From NCBI RefSeq assembly GCF_029011175.1, contig NZ_CP118946.1, positions 434,001-498,000 of the forward strand: a stretch of 64,000 bases of DNA, written 5' to 3'. Made by a program: the position numbers and the translations under genes. The notes beneath the pieces were generated by a model that worked only from the letters and a program-made list of their open reading frames with translations, did not search any database and was not told the origin of the DNA. The stretch is from Winkia neuii (GTDB lineage Bacteria > Actinomycetota > Actinomycetes > Actinomycetales > Actinomycetaceae). Shown here in pieces: positions 24,949-33,240 of this stretch. How positions within the stretch are numbered: the stretch's first letter is position 1; each line of letters begins with the position of its first letter.

Positions 24949-26388
24949 GTGGCATCAAACACTACTGCAGCTGCGAACCGCAGCGGGCTTGATAAGTTCT
25001 TTCACATTAGTGAGCGTGGCTCTACAGTTGGGCGCGAATTCCGCGGAGGTCTAGTTACCTTCTTCGCGATGGCCTACATTCTTGTAGTCAACGCCAATCT
25101 TTTAGGGGGAGTCGATTCGTCGATTCCTCCTACTTCTATTGCGGCAGGCACAGCTTTGGTGGCTGGCCTCATGTCCATTCTTATGGGCGTTGTCGCAAAC
25201 TACCCATTGGCGCTTGCTGCGGGCATGGGCCTAAACGCGATGGTGGCATTCACCTTGTGCGGTGCTATGGGACTCAGCTACGCCGAAGCAATGGGATTGA
25301 TTTTCTGGGAGGGCGCAGCGATCACTCTGCTGGTTCTTACCGGGTTGCGCGAGGCCGTATTTAGGGCAGTTCCCGCCGAATTGAAGACTGCTATTTCTGT
25401 GGGCATCGGCCTGTTTATTGCTTTCGTTGGCCTGCTCAATGCTGGCGTCATCCGCCCTGGCGGGACTCCGGTACAGCTGGGTATTGACGGCTCCCTTGCG
25501 GGCTGGCCTGCATTCATCTTCGTGGTTGGCTTGCTCCTGATCGTCATCTTGTACGTGAAGAAAGTTCGCGGTGCGATCCTGATCGGTATCGTCGGTGCCA
25601 CCACTTTGTCGGTAATTGTGCAGGCAATTGCGCACGTTCCGGCCATGCATGACGAAACTGGCAAGGTAGCTCACCCAACCGGGTGGGGGCTTAATGCTCC
25701 GAACCTGACTGGTTCGCCCATCCGCCTTCCCGATTTTGCCACCCTGGGCCAGATCGATTTCTTTGGCGCATTCTCCAAGCTGGGCCCAATAGCCGCAGTG
25801 CTGATCATCTTCTCGCTACTGCTCGCCGACTTCTTTGACACCATGGGCACCATGGTTGCGATCGGTGCCGAGGGCGACCTGCTTGACGAGAACGGCATCC
25901 CGCCGCACTCGGACCGAATCTTGCTGGTTGACTCCATTGCTGCCGCCGTCGGTGGCCTGGCGGGCACGTCCTCGAACACTTCGTACGTGGAATCTTCCGC
26001 AGGCGTTGGCGAGGGCGCACGTACTGGGCTGGCTACCGTGTTTACTGGTGCTTTCTTCTTGCTGTCGGTATTCTTCTCCCCGCTGGTCGAGGTCGTACCG
26101 TCTGAAGCTGCTTCGACCGCGCTGGTCTTCGTTGGTTTCTTGATGATGCAGCAGGTGCTGGACATCGATTGGAAGGATCCCGAGATTGCAATCCCGGCGT
26201 TCCTGACTGTGGCCATGATGCCCTTCGCCTACTCGATCACGGTGGGCATCGGTGCGGGCGTTATCGTCTGGACCATCATCAAGCTGGCCCGCGGCAAGGC
26301 GCGCGAAATTCACCCGCTGATGGCGCTAGTCGCAATCTTGTTCGTGTTCTACTTTGTGCTCGGCCCCATCAAGGCGCTGTTTGCCTGA
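24949..26388 (+). CDS. NCS2-family purine permease (AzgA/guanine-hypoxanthine type)
   Basis: A 479-residue membrane transporter with 12-14 hydrophobic segments. The AzgA-type motifs are FFAMAYILVVNANLL, ALAAGMGLNAMVAFTL and LLLADFFDTMGTMVAIG, followed by GTSSNTSYVESSAGVGEGARTG split across the next segment. Such proteins import adenine, guanine or hypoxanthine with protons. GTG start with GGAAGAGAC in front. The 147-base upstream region has no purine-riboswitch core that I can recognise. A strong terminator follows. Confidence 0.93.
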   Translation: MASNTTAAANRSGLDKFFHISERGSTVGREFRGGLVTFFAMAYILVVNANLLGGVDSSIPPTSIAAGTALVAGLMSILMGVVANYPLALAAGMGLNAMVAFTLCGAMGLSYAEAMGLIFWEGAAITLLVLTGLREAVFRAVPAELKTAISVGIGLFIAFVGLLNAGVIRPGGTPVQLGIDGSLAGWPAFIFVVGLLLIVILYVKKVRGAILIGIVGATTLSVIVQAIAHVPAMHDETGKVAHPTGWGLNAPNLTGSPIRLPDFATLGQIDFFGAFSKLGPIAAVLIIFSLLLADFFDTMGTMVAIGAEGDLLDENGIPPHSDRILLVDSIAAAVGGLAGTSSNTSYVESSAGVGEGARTGLATVFTGAFFLLSVFFSPLVEVVPSEAASTALVFVGFLMMQQVLDIDWKDPEIAIPAFLTVAMMPFAYSITVGIGAGVIVWTIIKLARGKAREIHPLMALVAILFVFYFVLGPIKALFA

Positions 26389-26405
26389 GTAAATAACTCT
26401 TGGAG

Positions 26406-26443
26406 CTGCCCAAGCCACTAGCTGGCTTGGGCAGTTCTTTTTC
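26406..26443 (+). terminator. Terminator after the purine permease gene
   Basis: CTGCCCAAGCCA (26406-26417) pairs perfectly with TGGCTTGGGCAG (26423-26434) across CTAGC, followed by TTCTTTTTC. Confidence 0.93.
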
Positions 26444-26578
26444 TCCTTATATAGGGGGGACAGGTAGCGGCAGATATGTAGGGGCCAGGTTGAGGCAGAA
26501 GGCGGACGCGGATCCCTCGAATAATTTTCATTCCCCGTGCGGCCTGCAAATTTGTATGAAGTGAGCGAAGATGAATGT

Positions 26579-27853
26579 ATGGGAAGAACCTTTGCGTCAC
26601 TGAAGTTTAGAAGCTATCGGCTCTGGTTCATAGCGTCTGTGTTTGCCAATGTTGGTACCTGGATGCAGCGGGTGGCCCAAGATTGGGTGGTTCTTACTGA
26701 GCTGACAGATAACTCTGGTTTTGCGGTGGGGGTAACCACCGCCCTGCAGTTCTTGCCCATGCTGCTGTTCGGCGCCGCAGCGGGAGTGCTGGCGGATCGA
26801 ATGGATAAGCGCAAGCTGTTAATTTTTACGCAGTCCGCAATGGGGATCCTGGCGATTGTGATGGCAGTGCTGCTACTTACCAACACTGCAGCGCTGTGGC
26901 ACCTGTACGTGTTTGCGTTCCTTACTGGCTGCGTGGCAGCAGCTGATACGCCCGTGCGGCTGGTCTATATTTCTTCTCTAGTGCCCCCAAAAATGTTGCC
27001 CAATGCAGTGGGGCTCAATTCGACCTCATTTAATATGGCCAGGCTAGTGGGGCCAGCCGTTGCCGGTGTCGCGGTGGCCGCGGTCGGGCCGGGCTGGGTG
27101 TTTCTGCTGAACGCACTTACTTTTGCCGGCCCGGTGTTCGTCATGTTCCTGATCAAAGAGACTTACGAATCGGCGCCAGCCAAAAAGCCCGAGCGCAAGG
27201 GCATGTTTATGCAGGGCTTCCGCTACATCAAGCGGCGTAGCGACATCATAGTGATCATGTGCATTGCCGGCGTCGTGTCCGCCTTCGGCCTCAATTTCCA
27301 GATGACTACCGCGGTCATGGCCCGCGTCCAGTTCCATCGCGGTCCGGAGGCGTACGGGCTGCTCACTTCTGCCATGGCGGTGGGTACCTTGGCGGGAGCT
27401 TTGCTTGCGGCGCGCCGCAGGTACCCCAGGGTGCGGATCGTAGTCCTCGCCGCCCTCGCCTTTGGGGTGGCCTCGGGAGCGGCAGCGCTAGCACCCGGGT
27501 ACTGGACCTTTGCGTTGCTGCTGATCCCTACCGGGCTTGCCACGCTAACCATGCTCACTACGGCGAACGCGGCAATTCAGATGTATACCCATCCCTCCAT
27601 GCGAGGGCGGGTCATCTCTATTTACCAGACCGTCAACATGGGAGCCACCCCCATAGGGGCGCCGATCGTCGGGTGGGTTGCTGAAGCCTGGGGGCCGCGC
27701 TGGTCGATTGGCATAGGTTCTATCGCAGCGGTGATTATCGCCCTCGTCATGGGCGTTTGGGCGTGGCGCAAGTGGCAGGTAGAGGTGCAGGTGCAACGGT
27801 ATCGCCCGTTCCTCACCAGCTACGGGCCACGCGAACGCGCCGAGGACGACTAG
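26579..27853 (+). CDS. MFS transporter (EntS / MFS_3 type)
   Basis: A 424-residue, 12-helix major facilitator. The start FASLKFRSYRLWFIASVFAN and GTWMQRVAQDWVVLTEL are typical of the MFS_3/EntS exporter group. The loop motif GVLADRMDKRK between helices 2 and 3 and MRGRVISIYQTVNMG in the second half also fit. These proteins export siderophores, drugs or metabolites; the substrate is unknown. Start ATG 26579 is chosen because it places the first helix normally; the frame extends to 26537 without a ribosome site. The stop overlaps that of convergent serC (CTAG). Confidence 0.88.
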   Translation: MGRTFASLKFRSYRLWFIASVFANVGTWMQRVAQDWVVLTELTDNSGFAVGVTTALQFLPMLLFGAAAGVLADRMDKRKLLIFTQSAMGILAIVMAVLLLTNTAALWHLYVFAFLTGCVAAADTPVRLVYISSLVPPKMLPNAVGLNSTSFNMARLVGPAVAGVAVAAVGPGWVFLLNALTFAGPVFVMFLIKETYESAPAKKPERKGMFMQGFRYIKRRSDIIVIMCIAGVVSAFGLNFQMTTAVMARVQFHRGPEAYGLLTSAMAVGTLAGALLAARRRYPRVRIVVLAALAFGVASGAAALAPGYWTFALLLIPTGLATLTMLTTANAAIQMYTHPSMRGRVISIYQTVNMGATPIGAPIVGWVAEAWGPRWSIGIGSIAAVIIALVMGVWAWRKWQVEVQVQRYRPFLTSYGPRERAEDD

Positions 27854-28950
27854 AGGTGCGCGCCAATCCAATCTAGACATTCAAGGAGCGCGCACACGTC
27901 CGCTTCGCTGACTGCGGGGTAGGTGCCTATGCGCAGCTGGTTGCGCCCCAAGGCGCGGTAGGAGTCGATGTCGACAATGCCCGCGCGGCGACAGACGCTA
28001 CTAATGGCCTTTGCGTCCAGTCCTTCTATATCTATTGTGGCAACTACCGGGGAACGCAGTGCAGGTACCTTGACGAAGGGAGTGGCGAAGTCGGAAGACT
28101 CTGCCCATTCGTAGATCAGTTGTGCCTTGCGGGCGCACGCAGCTGCCACTTTCTGTGGCCCACCGGCATCTATCAGCGCGTCCAGTTCTTCCGAGAGCAG
28201 GATCAGCGTGGCCAGTGCGGGGGTGTTCACGGTCTGTTGGGCGGCAGACTTTTCTACTGCCAGCGCCAGGTTCAACACGTCGGGCATCCACCGGCGCTGA
28301 TCGCTTGCCAACTCGTGGGCTCTTTCGACTGCCGCCGGAGAGAGGAAGGCAAACCAGAGGCCCCCGTCGGAGGCAAACACCTTCTGCGGCGAAAAGTAGT
28401 ACGCGTCGGGGAGCGTACTAAGAGGAAGCGCTCCCGCGATGGAGGTGGCGTCCACAAGCCGCAAGCCTCCTGCAGTGGGGACCTGCAACGGACTGACAAC
28501 CCCCGTGGAAGTTTCGTGATGCACCCAGGCGTAGGCGTCGACCTCGGCGTTGGGACGCACCATTGCTAAAGACCCGGGGGCCGCCTTGTATATAACCGGA
28601 TCGCGCAAATGCGGAGCGGCAGCGGTATGCGCAGCAAATTTTTGTCCGAACGCTCCAAACACCGCGTGAGCACTGCGGCGCCGCACCAGGGAAGTGGTGG
28701 CTACAGCCCAAAAAGTGGAGGCGCCTCCGTTGCCTAGCACTACCGCGTATTCCTTGGGTAGGCCGAAGTAGTCGCGGAACCTCTCTTGGATGGAACCCAC
28801 CAGCGCTCGCACCGGTTGCTGCCTATGGGAGGTACCCATCAGGGGCGAGGCCGCCACCTGCTGTAGATGCGAGGGCGGAATCTTTGTTGGGCCACAGCCG
28901 AACCGGCCGTCGCTGGGCAGTAGGGATTTTGGTAGTTGCAGTTCCTCCAT
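27850..28950 (-). CDS. serC: Phosphoserine aminotransferase
   Basis: A 366-residue PLP enzyme of class V, the mycobacterial-type SerC. It transfers the amino group of glutamate to 3-phosphohydroxypyruvate in serine biosynthesis. RFGCGPTKIPPSHL and MGTSHRQQPVRALVGSIQ are diagnostic. The PLP lysine is in YYFSPQKVFASDGG, and the phosphate-site HHETSTGVVSP is present. It is monocistronic and convergent with the MFS gene, with overlapping stop codons. No serA or serB lies in the window. Confidence 0.94.
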   Translation of the reverse strand: MEELQLPKSLLPSDGRFGCGPTKIPPSHLQQVAASPLMGTSHRQQPVRALVGSIQERFRDYFGLPKEYAVVLGNGGASTFWAVATTSLVRRRSAHAVFGAFGQKFAAHTAAAPHLRDPVIYKAAPGSLAMVRPNAEVDAYAWVHHETSTGVVSPLQVPTAGGLRLVDATSIAGALPLSTLPDAYYFSPQKVFASDGGLWFAFLSPAAVERAHELASDQRRWMPDVLNLALAVEKSAAQQTVNTPALATLILLSEELDALIDAGGPQKVAAACARKAQLIYEWAESSDFATPFVKVPALRSPVVATIDIEGLDAKAISSVCRRAGIVDIDSYRALGRNQLRIGTYPAVSEADVCALLECLDWIGAHL

Positions 28951-29033
28951 AAACTAACCCTAGCGATCTCGCCCGGCTAGAACTAGGTAGTCTGGATAGA
29001 ATTAACGGCAACTTGCGCGATAAGGAGGAGCAC

Positions 29034-29702
29034 GTGGGCAATCTGATCGATACCACGGAGATGTATCTGAAGACTATCTTCGAGATGGAAGAAGATGGCA
29101 TCCCTCCTCTGCGTGCCAGAATCGTTGAAAGATTGGGCCAATCTGGGCCTACCGTGTCGCAAACTGTGGCGCGGATGGAACGCGACAAGCTAGTTTTTGT
29201 CGGTGAAGATCGTATTATTCAGCTTTCAAAGGAGGGGCGTTCGCGGGCGATAGAGGTAATAAGAAAACACCGCCTTGTTGAATGCCTGCTTGTTGGCCCC
29301 CTAAAACTGCCATGGGCCGAGGCACATGAAGAGGCCTGTAGGTGGGAGCATGTCCTGTCCAAGAAAGTAGAGGAGCGGCTGGCGGATGTGATGGGGGATC
29401 CCGCGGTGGATCCGTACGGGAACCCGATCCCCGGTCACAAGCCTGTGGCTGAACGGCACGAGGTAGCTGCCTCAGAGCTTGAACTGGACGGCAACAAAGA
29501 GGTGCAGATCACTCGTTTCGGGGAGCCGCTACAGGCAGAGCCAGGCGTTTTAGGGCAATTGCAACAATTTTCCATACAGGTGGGCACAACTGTAACAATT
29601 TTGGTCGAGGGCGACGTCGCCCGCCTGAAATCTGCCTCCACCAGGGGGGATGTGCGTTTCGATGCCTCCTTGCTGGCCCACCTGTTCGTAGCCATAAATT
29701 AA
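29034..29702 (+). CDS. DtxR/IdeR-family metal-dependent repressor
   Basis: A 222-residue regulator with winged helix (TTEMYLKTIFEMEEDGIPPL, then QSGPTVSQTVARMERDKLV), dimerisation domain and C-terminal SH3-like domain. With the GTG at 29034, the primary metal ligands fall at Met10, Cys102, Glu105 and His106 (EACRWEHV), exactly the DtxR numbering, which supports this start. The ribosome site is AAGGAGG. It represses iron- or manganese-responsive genes with Fe(II)/Mn(II) as corepressor. It is a single gene; its regulon is not adjacent. Confidence 0.96.
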   Translation: MGNLIDTTEMYLKTIFEMEEDGIPPLRARIVERLGQSGPTVSQTVARMERDKLVFVGEDRIIQLSKEGRSRAIEVIRKHRLVECLLVGPLKLPWAEAHEEACRWEHVLSKKVEERLADVMGDPAVDPYGNPIPGHKPVAERHEVAASELELDGNKEVQITRFGEPLQAEPGVLGQLQQFSIQVGTTVTILVEGDVARLKSASTRGDVRFDASLLAHLFVAIN

Positions 29703-29740
29703 TATTCGCGTGATCTGTCCCGCGTTTCTGTAATAAAAAC

Positions 29741-29769
29741 GTGACAAACCGTTATCTTCCGGTTATGCT
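29741..29769 (+). promoter_or_regulatory. Predicted promoter of the NlpC/P60 gene
   Basis: GTGACA (29741-29746), a 17-base spacer and TATGCT (29764-29769) form a good housekeeping-sigma promoter. It lies 109 bases before the ATG, giving an untranslated leader of about 100 bases that contains a small TCGC-GCGA hairpin but no riboswitch I recognise. Confidence 0.55.
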
Positions 29770-29878
29770 TTTTCTCGACAGATCTTCAGATCGCGTTTTT
29801 GCGAGTCCTCAAACTTGCCTCGCAGAAGCGGAAATCAATGAGCAAACGGTGCGAGTGCCAGTAGTTGGTGAGGAGCTA

Positions 29879-30661
29879 ATGGGAGTCATCTTGGCTAAGA
29901 AGTCCGCTGGTCGGCATCGCGCAGCTTGCCGCCCCTCGACACCTCTGACCGAACTCGGCAATTCTCTTGCCGCACCTGCTACTCGTCGTCGCGCAGGCGC
30001 CGTCGTAGGTACTTCTATCGCCCTCTCCGGCGTCGTGGTAGTGCCGGCCCTAGCAGGCACCGTCGGCCACCAGGCGCCAGCTAAAGGGGTCAACGTTGCG
30101 AGCGTAGCGAAGACTCTAAAGAGCAGCGTTGCCAAGAACGGCTCGGTCAAGGCCACCATCAAGTCTTGGGACGATTCCAGCACCAAGACCAAGGCTGCTT
30201 ACTCCGAGGCTAAGACTTCCAAGACGCAGGGCCAGAACCGTGCAGCGGTTGCTTCCAGCACCCAGCAGGATGGGGATACCACTGAGGCGTCCTCCACTCA
30301 GCAGCTCGGCCACTCTGACGCTACCGGCAACGCGATCGTTGACATTGCGATGCGCTACCTGGGCATGCCCTACGTTTTTGGTGCTGCTGGCCCGGATGCT
30401 TTCGATTGCTCCGGCTTCACCATGGTTGTGTACGGCCAGTTCGGTATTTCTCTGCCGCACCAGTCTGAAGGTCAGGCAGCTGCTATGGGCTCCTACGAGG
30501 TCTCCGCAGCCGAGGCTCAGCCCGGCGATCTAATGTGGACCCCCGGCCACGTCGGCATCTATCTAGGCAATGGCAAGATGATCCACGCCGCTACACCCGC
30601 AACTGGCGTTGTCATCGGTGATGTATACACTTCCTTCCACTACTACCGGATGGCTCGTTAA
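29879..30661 (+). CDS. Secreted NlpC/P60 peptidoglycan endopeptidase
   Basis: A 260-residue exported hydrolase. After about 40 polar residues comes a signal-anchor (AGAVVGTSIALSGVVVVPALAG), then a Lys/Ser/Thr-rich linker and the C-terminal NlpC/P60 domain. The catalytic Cys177 lies in DAFDCSGF, the histidine in PGHVGIYLG, and the third residue in MIHAAT. Such enzymes cut the stem peptide between D-Glu and the diamino acid during wall turnover and cell separation. ATG 29879 has GAGGAG upstream; the frame extends to 29741 but overlaps the promoter. Followed by a strong terminator. Confidence 0.92.
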   Translation: MGVILAKKSAGRHRAACRPSTPLTELGNSLAAPATRRRAGAVVGTSIALSGVVVVPALAGTVGHQAPAKGVNVASVAKTLKSSVAKNGSVKATIKSWDDSSTKTKAAYSEAKTSKTQGQNRAAVASSTQQDGDTTEASSTQQLGHSDATGNAIVDIAMRYLGMPYVFGAAGPDAFDCSGFTMVVYGQFGISLPHQSEGQAAAMGSYEVSAAEAQPGDLMWTPGHVGIYLGNGKMIHAATPATGVVIGDVYTSFHYYRMAR

Positions 30662-30678
30662 CAAAAACTTTTAGATAG

Positions 30679-30712
30679 AACGCGCCCCTTTTTGCTCGGG
30701 GGCGCGTTTTTT
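30679..30712 (+). terminator. Terminator after the NlpC/P60 gene
   Basis: AACGCGCCCC (30679-30688), a loop of about 10 bases, GGGGCGCGTT (30699-30708) and TTTTTT. Confidence 0.93.
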
Positions 30713-30850
30713 ATGTCTGCGAGGGCGGTAGTTTATCGATATTTTGCCTGCTAGAGGGGTTTATGTGAGAAGTGGCGTACGTAAATTTGTCCCACTAGGC
30801 GTGCTAATAGTGCACAATAGGGAGTAGGTAATACCTTTTGGGAGGTTCCT

Positions 30851-31771
30851 ATGTCTGGTAAAGCAATCCTGGTTGGTGTAGATGGTTCGAAGGAGAGCCT
30901 GCAAGCTGTCGAGTGGGCGGCTGACCGAGCCAGTCGTACCGGCAGTGAGCTCACGATTGTTTGCGCCTATGCGCTCCCTTCCTTTACCGCCGCTTCTTTG
31001 GACGGTGGCTATGCCGCTCTAGATGACGAGACGATCAAGGCCTCCGCGCAGGCAGTTGTTGATGAGGCCGCGCAGGCGGCTAAGCGGGATGGGCTTACTG
31101 TTAATACTGTTCTTGAGCCGGGTGATCCGGCTGGCGTACTGATCGACCTTTCCGAGGACTACCAGATGGTAGTTGTGGGTACCAGGGGAGGCGGGGGCTT
31201 CGCCGACAGGCTGTTGGGGACCGTCTCTTCGGCTCTGCCCGCGCACGCATCTTGTCCGGTAGTGGTAGTGCCTCGTCACCATTCCGGCCCCGCTTTCACT
31301 CCCGCTAAGCGCATCGTCGTCGGTGTGGATGGTTCTTCTGCGGCAAGCCCGTCGCTGCGGTACGCCGTGAAGGAAGCAAAGGCGTGGGGCGCAGAGCTCA
31401 CAGTAGTTTCTGCTGTGCCGCTTGCTACTTCGTCCTCGACCATGGGCTGGTTCCCAGCGTCTGTGGATCGCGATGCAGTCATCGAGGACACGCGCCAGCG
31501 CCTAACTGAACTGGTGCAGAATGTCCAGGACAGGGACGGGGTAACTATTCGTCGCCATGCGCTAGATGGAAACGCGGCGGCATTGCTCACGGAGTTCTCT
31601 ACTGCGGTTGACCTGGTAGTGGTCGGTAGTCGCGGCAAGGGCGGCTTTGCGGGGTTGTTGCTTGGGTCTACCTCCCAGGCGGTGTTGGGGCACTCGCAGT
31701 GCCCGGTCATGGTGGTACCCACCCGTAGCCGAGACGAGGGCGACGCGGTGGCACCGAAGTGGGATAGGTAG
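30851..31771 (+). CDS. Universal stress protein, tandem UspA domains
   Basis: A 306-residue protein of two UspA domains. Each starts with the ILVGVDGS / IVVGVDGS strand and ends with the ATP-binding loop: VVGTRGGGGFADRLLGTVSSAL in domain 1 (split by a few variable residues) and VVGSRGKGGFAGLLLGS in domain 2. The intact Gly-x-Gly loops suggest nucleotide binding, as in mycobacterial tandem USPs that respond to hypoxia or starvation. The ATG has GGGAGG in front. It is monocistronic. Confidence 0.94.
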   Translation: MSGKAILVGVDGSKESLQAVEWAADRASRTGSELTIVCAYALPSFTAASLDGGYAALDDETIKASAQAVVDEAAQAAKRDGLTVNTVLEPGDPAGVLIDLSEDYQMVVVGTRGGGGFADRLLGTVSSALPAHASCPVVVVPRHHSGPAFTPAKRIVVGVDGSSAASPSLRYAVKEAKAWGAELTVVSAVPLATSSSTMGWFPASVDRDAVIEDTRQRLTELVQNVQDRDGVTIRRHALDGNAAALLTEFSTAVDLVVVGSRGKGGFAGLLLGSTSQAVLGHSQCPVMVVPTRSRDEGDAVAPKWDR

Positions 31772-31792
31772 AGTTTTCGCTTACATTTTTTG

Positions 31793-31828
31793 TGAAGGCC
31801 GACTAGGCATTTAGCTAGTCGGCCTTCA
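31793..31828 (+). terminator. Hairpin between the universal stress gene and tRNA-Arg
   Basis: TGAAGGCCGACTA (31793-31805) pairs perfectly with TAGTCGGCCTTCA (31816-31828). A T-run precedes rather than follows the stem, so termination efficiency is uncertain; it separates the USP gene from the tRNA. Confidence 0.6.
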
Positions 31829-31849
31829 TGCTGGTAACCTTATGGCGTT

Positions 31850-31922
31850 GCCCTCGTAGCTCAGGGGATAGAGCACCGCTCTCCTAAAGCGGGTGTCGGA
31901 CGTTCGAATCGTCTCGGGGGCA
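31850..31922 (+). tRNA. tRNA-Arg (anticodon CCT)
   Basis: A 73-base cloverleaf: acceptor GCCCTCG pairs with CGGGGGC (one G-U), the D arm is GCTCAGGGGATAGAGC, the anticodon stem CCGCT/AGCGG holds loop CTCCTAA, and the T arm contains GTTCGAATC. Anticodon CCT reads AGG. CCA is not encoded. Confidence 0.95.
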
Positions 31923-31933
31923 CTTTTTCTTGC

Positions 31934-33145
31934 CTACGCCTCTTTGGCTGTACCTAGGCGGGACCAGGCCAGTTCGGCTAGTACCTTGGCGGTGTCCGCT
32001 ACCGCGTAATCAGCAAAGTTGGCTTTTGCTGAATGGTTGAACTGGGCCTTATTTTCGTCTGTTCCTTCGGGGACCGCGGACACGCCAATGAAGCAGCCGG
32101 GGATCTTTTCGAGGACGTAGGCGAAGTCTTCAGAGGCGGCCATTGCGTGCGACTGGGGCATCCACCGTTCTTTGAATTTCACTGCCAGGGTGTTGGCTAC
32201 GAACTGGTATTCGGCGGCGTCGTTGAAGGTCACTGGGGTGATCTGGTCCAGTACGCACTTCGCTTCCACGTTATTTGCTTGGGCTAGGGAGTGGATTAGT
32301 TCTTGGATCCGCGCCTGCAGGCGGATGCGGGTTTGCGGGTTCACGGAGCGCATGGTGAAGTCCATTTTGGCTTCGCCCGGGATGATGTTTTCGGTGGATC
32401 CGGCATGGATCTGCCCGCAGGTCACAACGACCGGGTCGAAAGCATCGAATTCGCGGGCTACGGTCACCTGTATTTCGCTGAGGATTTGGGCGCACGCCAT
32501 GATTGGGTCGTGAGTTTCGTGGGGCGCACTGCCGTGGCCGCCGCGACCTTTTATGGTTACGTAGAGGTTATCCGAGGACGCCATGGCTCCGGTCGGCCTA
32601 GAGAAGATGGTCTTTGCCGGGTAGCGGGCCGCCCACACGTGGCAGGCATAGGCGTGATCTGGGGTGCGCCCGGCTGCTTCTAGCAGCCCCTCGGCGATCA
32701 TTTTGTCTCCGCCGTGGTGGGCCTCTTCGCCGGGTTGGAACATGAAGAGGACGTCGCCAGCAAGGTGCTCCCTTACGTGATGCAGGGCGCGCATGGCTCC
32801 TACTAGTCCGGCCATGTGCAGGTCGTGCCCGCAGGCGTGCATGTTTCCGTTCTTTGAGGCCCACGGCAGTTTTGTGGCTTCCTTTACGGGAAGGCCGTCC
32901 ATGTCTGCGCGCAGTAGCACTAGGGGACGGTTTTCGCCGGCTGCGCCGCCTCGGAGGATTGCCATGTAGCCGGTAGAAGATTTGGCGGCTACAACCTCAA
33001 GGCCTAAGGAGTCAATCTCGCTGCGGATGCGCCGTGCCGTATTTGGCAGATCCAGTCCTACTTCGGGCATCTGGTGTAGTTCGTGGCGAAGTGCAATCAG
33101 CTGTGGGGTAATCCGATCGATTTCGGTGTCGATCAATGCGGACAT
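31934..33145 (-). CDS. M20-family amidohydrolase (HipO/AbgB-like)
   Basis: A 403-residue cytoplasmic metallo-amidohydrolase of the M20D group (hippurate hydrolase, IAA-amino-acid hydrolase, N-acyl-L-amino acid amidohydrolase). Key parts are LRHELHQMPEVGL, LLRADMDGLPV, HACGHDLHMAGLVG, FQPGEEAHHGGDKMI and HETHDPIMA with the following dimerisation domain. The metal-binding cysteine and histidines of ACGHD are intact. It lies just after tRNA-Arg on the opposite strand and apparently alone. Substrate unknown. Confidence 0.92.
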   Translation of the reverse strand: MSALIDTEIDRITPQLIALRHELHQMPEVGLDLPNTARRIRSEIDSLGLEVVAAKSSTGYMAILRGGAAGENRPLVLLRADMDGLPVKEATKLPWASKNGNMHACGHDLHMAGLVGAMRALHHVREHLAGDVLFMFQPGEEAHHGGDKMIAEGLLEAAGRTPDHAYACHVWAARYPAKTIFSRPTGAMASSDNLYVTIKGRGGHGSAPHETHDPIMACAQILSEIQVTVAREFDAFDPVVVTCGQIHAGSTENIIPGEAKMDFTMRSVNPQTRIRLQARIQELIHSLAQANNVEAKCVLDQITPVTFNDAAEYQFVANTLAVKFKERWMPQSHAMAASEDFAYVLEKIPGCFIGVSAVPEGTDENKAQFNHSAKANFADYAVADTAKVLAELAWSRLGTAKEA

Positions 33146-33215
33146 TGGGACTCCTTAGAGTTGGCTGTAGGCCCAATTATGCCTGCCTCCTTGCCCGCTC
33201 CTCAAAGGGTGCCGG

Positions 33216-33240
33216 CTAGCGGGATGGACTGTCCCGCTAG
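33216..33240 (-). terminator. Hairpin at the end of the sucrose symporter gene
   Basis: CTAGCGGGA (33216-33224) pairs with TCCCGCTAG (33232-33240). The stem includes the TAG stop of the leftward symporter gene; only a short CTTT follows on the minus strand. Confidence 0.6.

Noticed and set aside
29703-29878. Possible c-di-AMP (ydaO-type) riboswitch upstream of the NlpC/P60 gene
   Set aside because: Such switches often precede wall hydrolases in actinobacteria, but the conserved core segments are not present; only a promoter and a small hairpin are seen.
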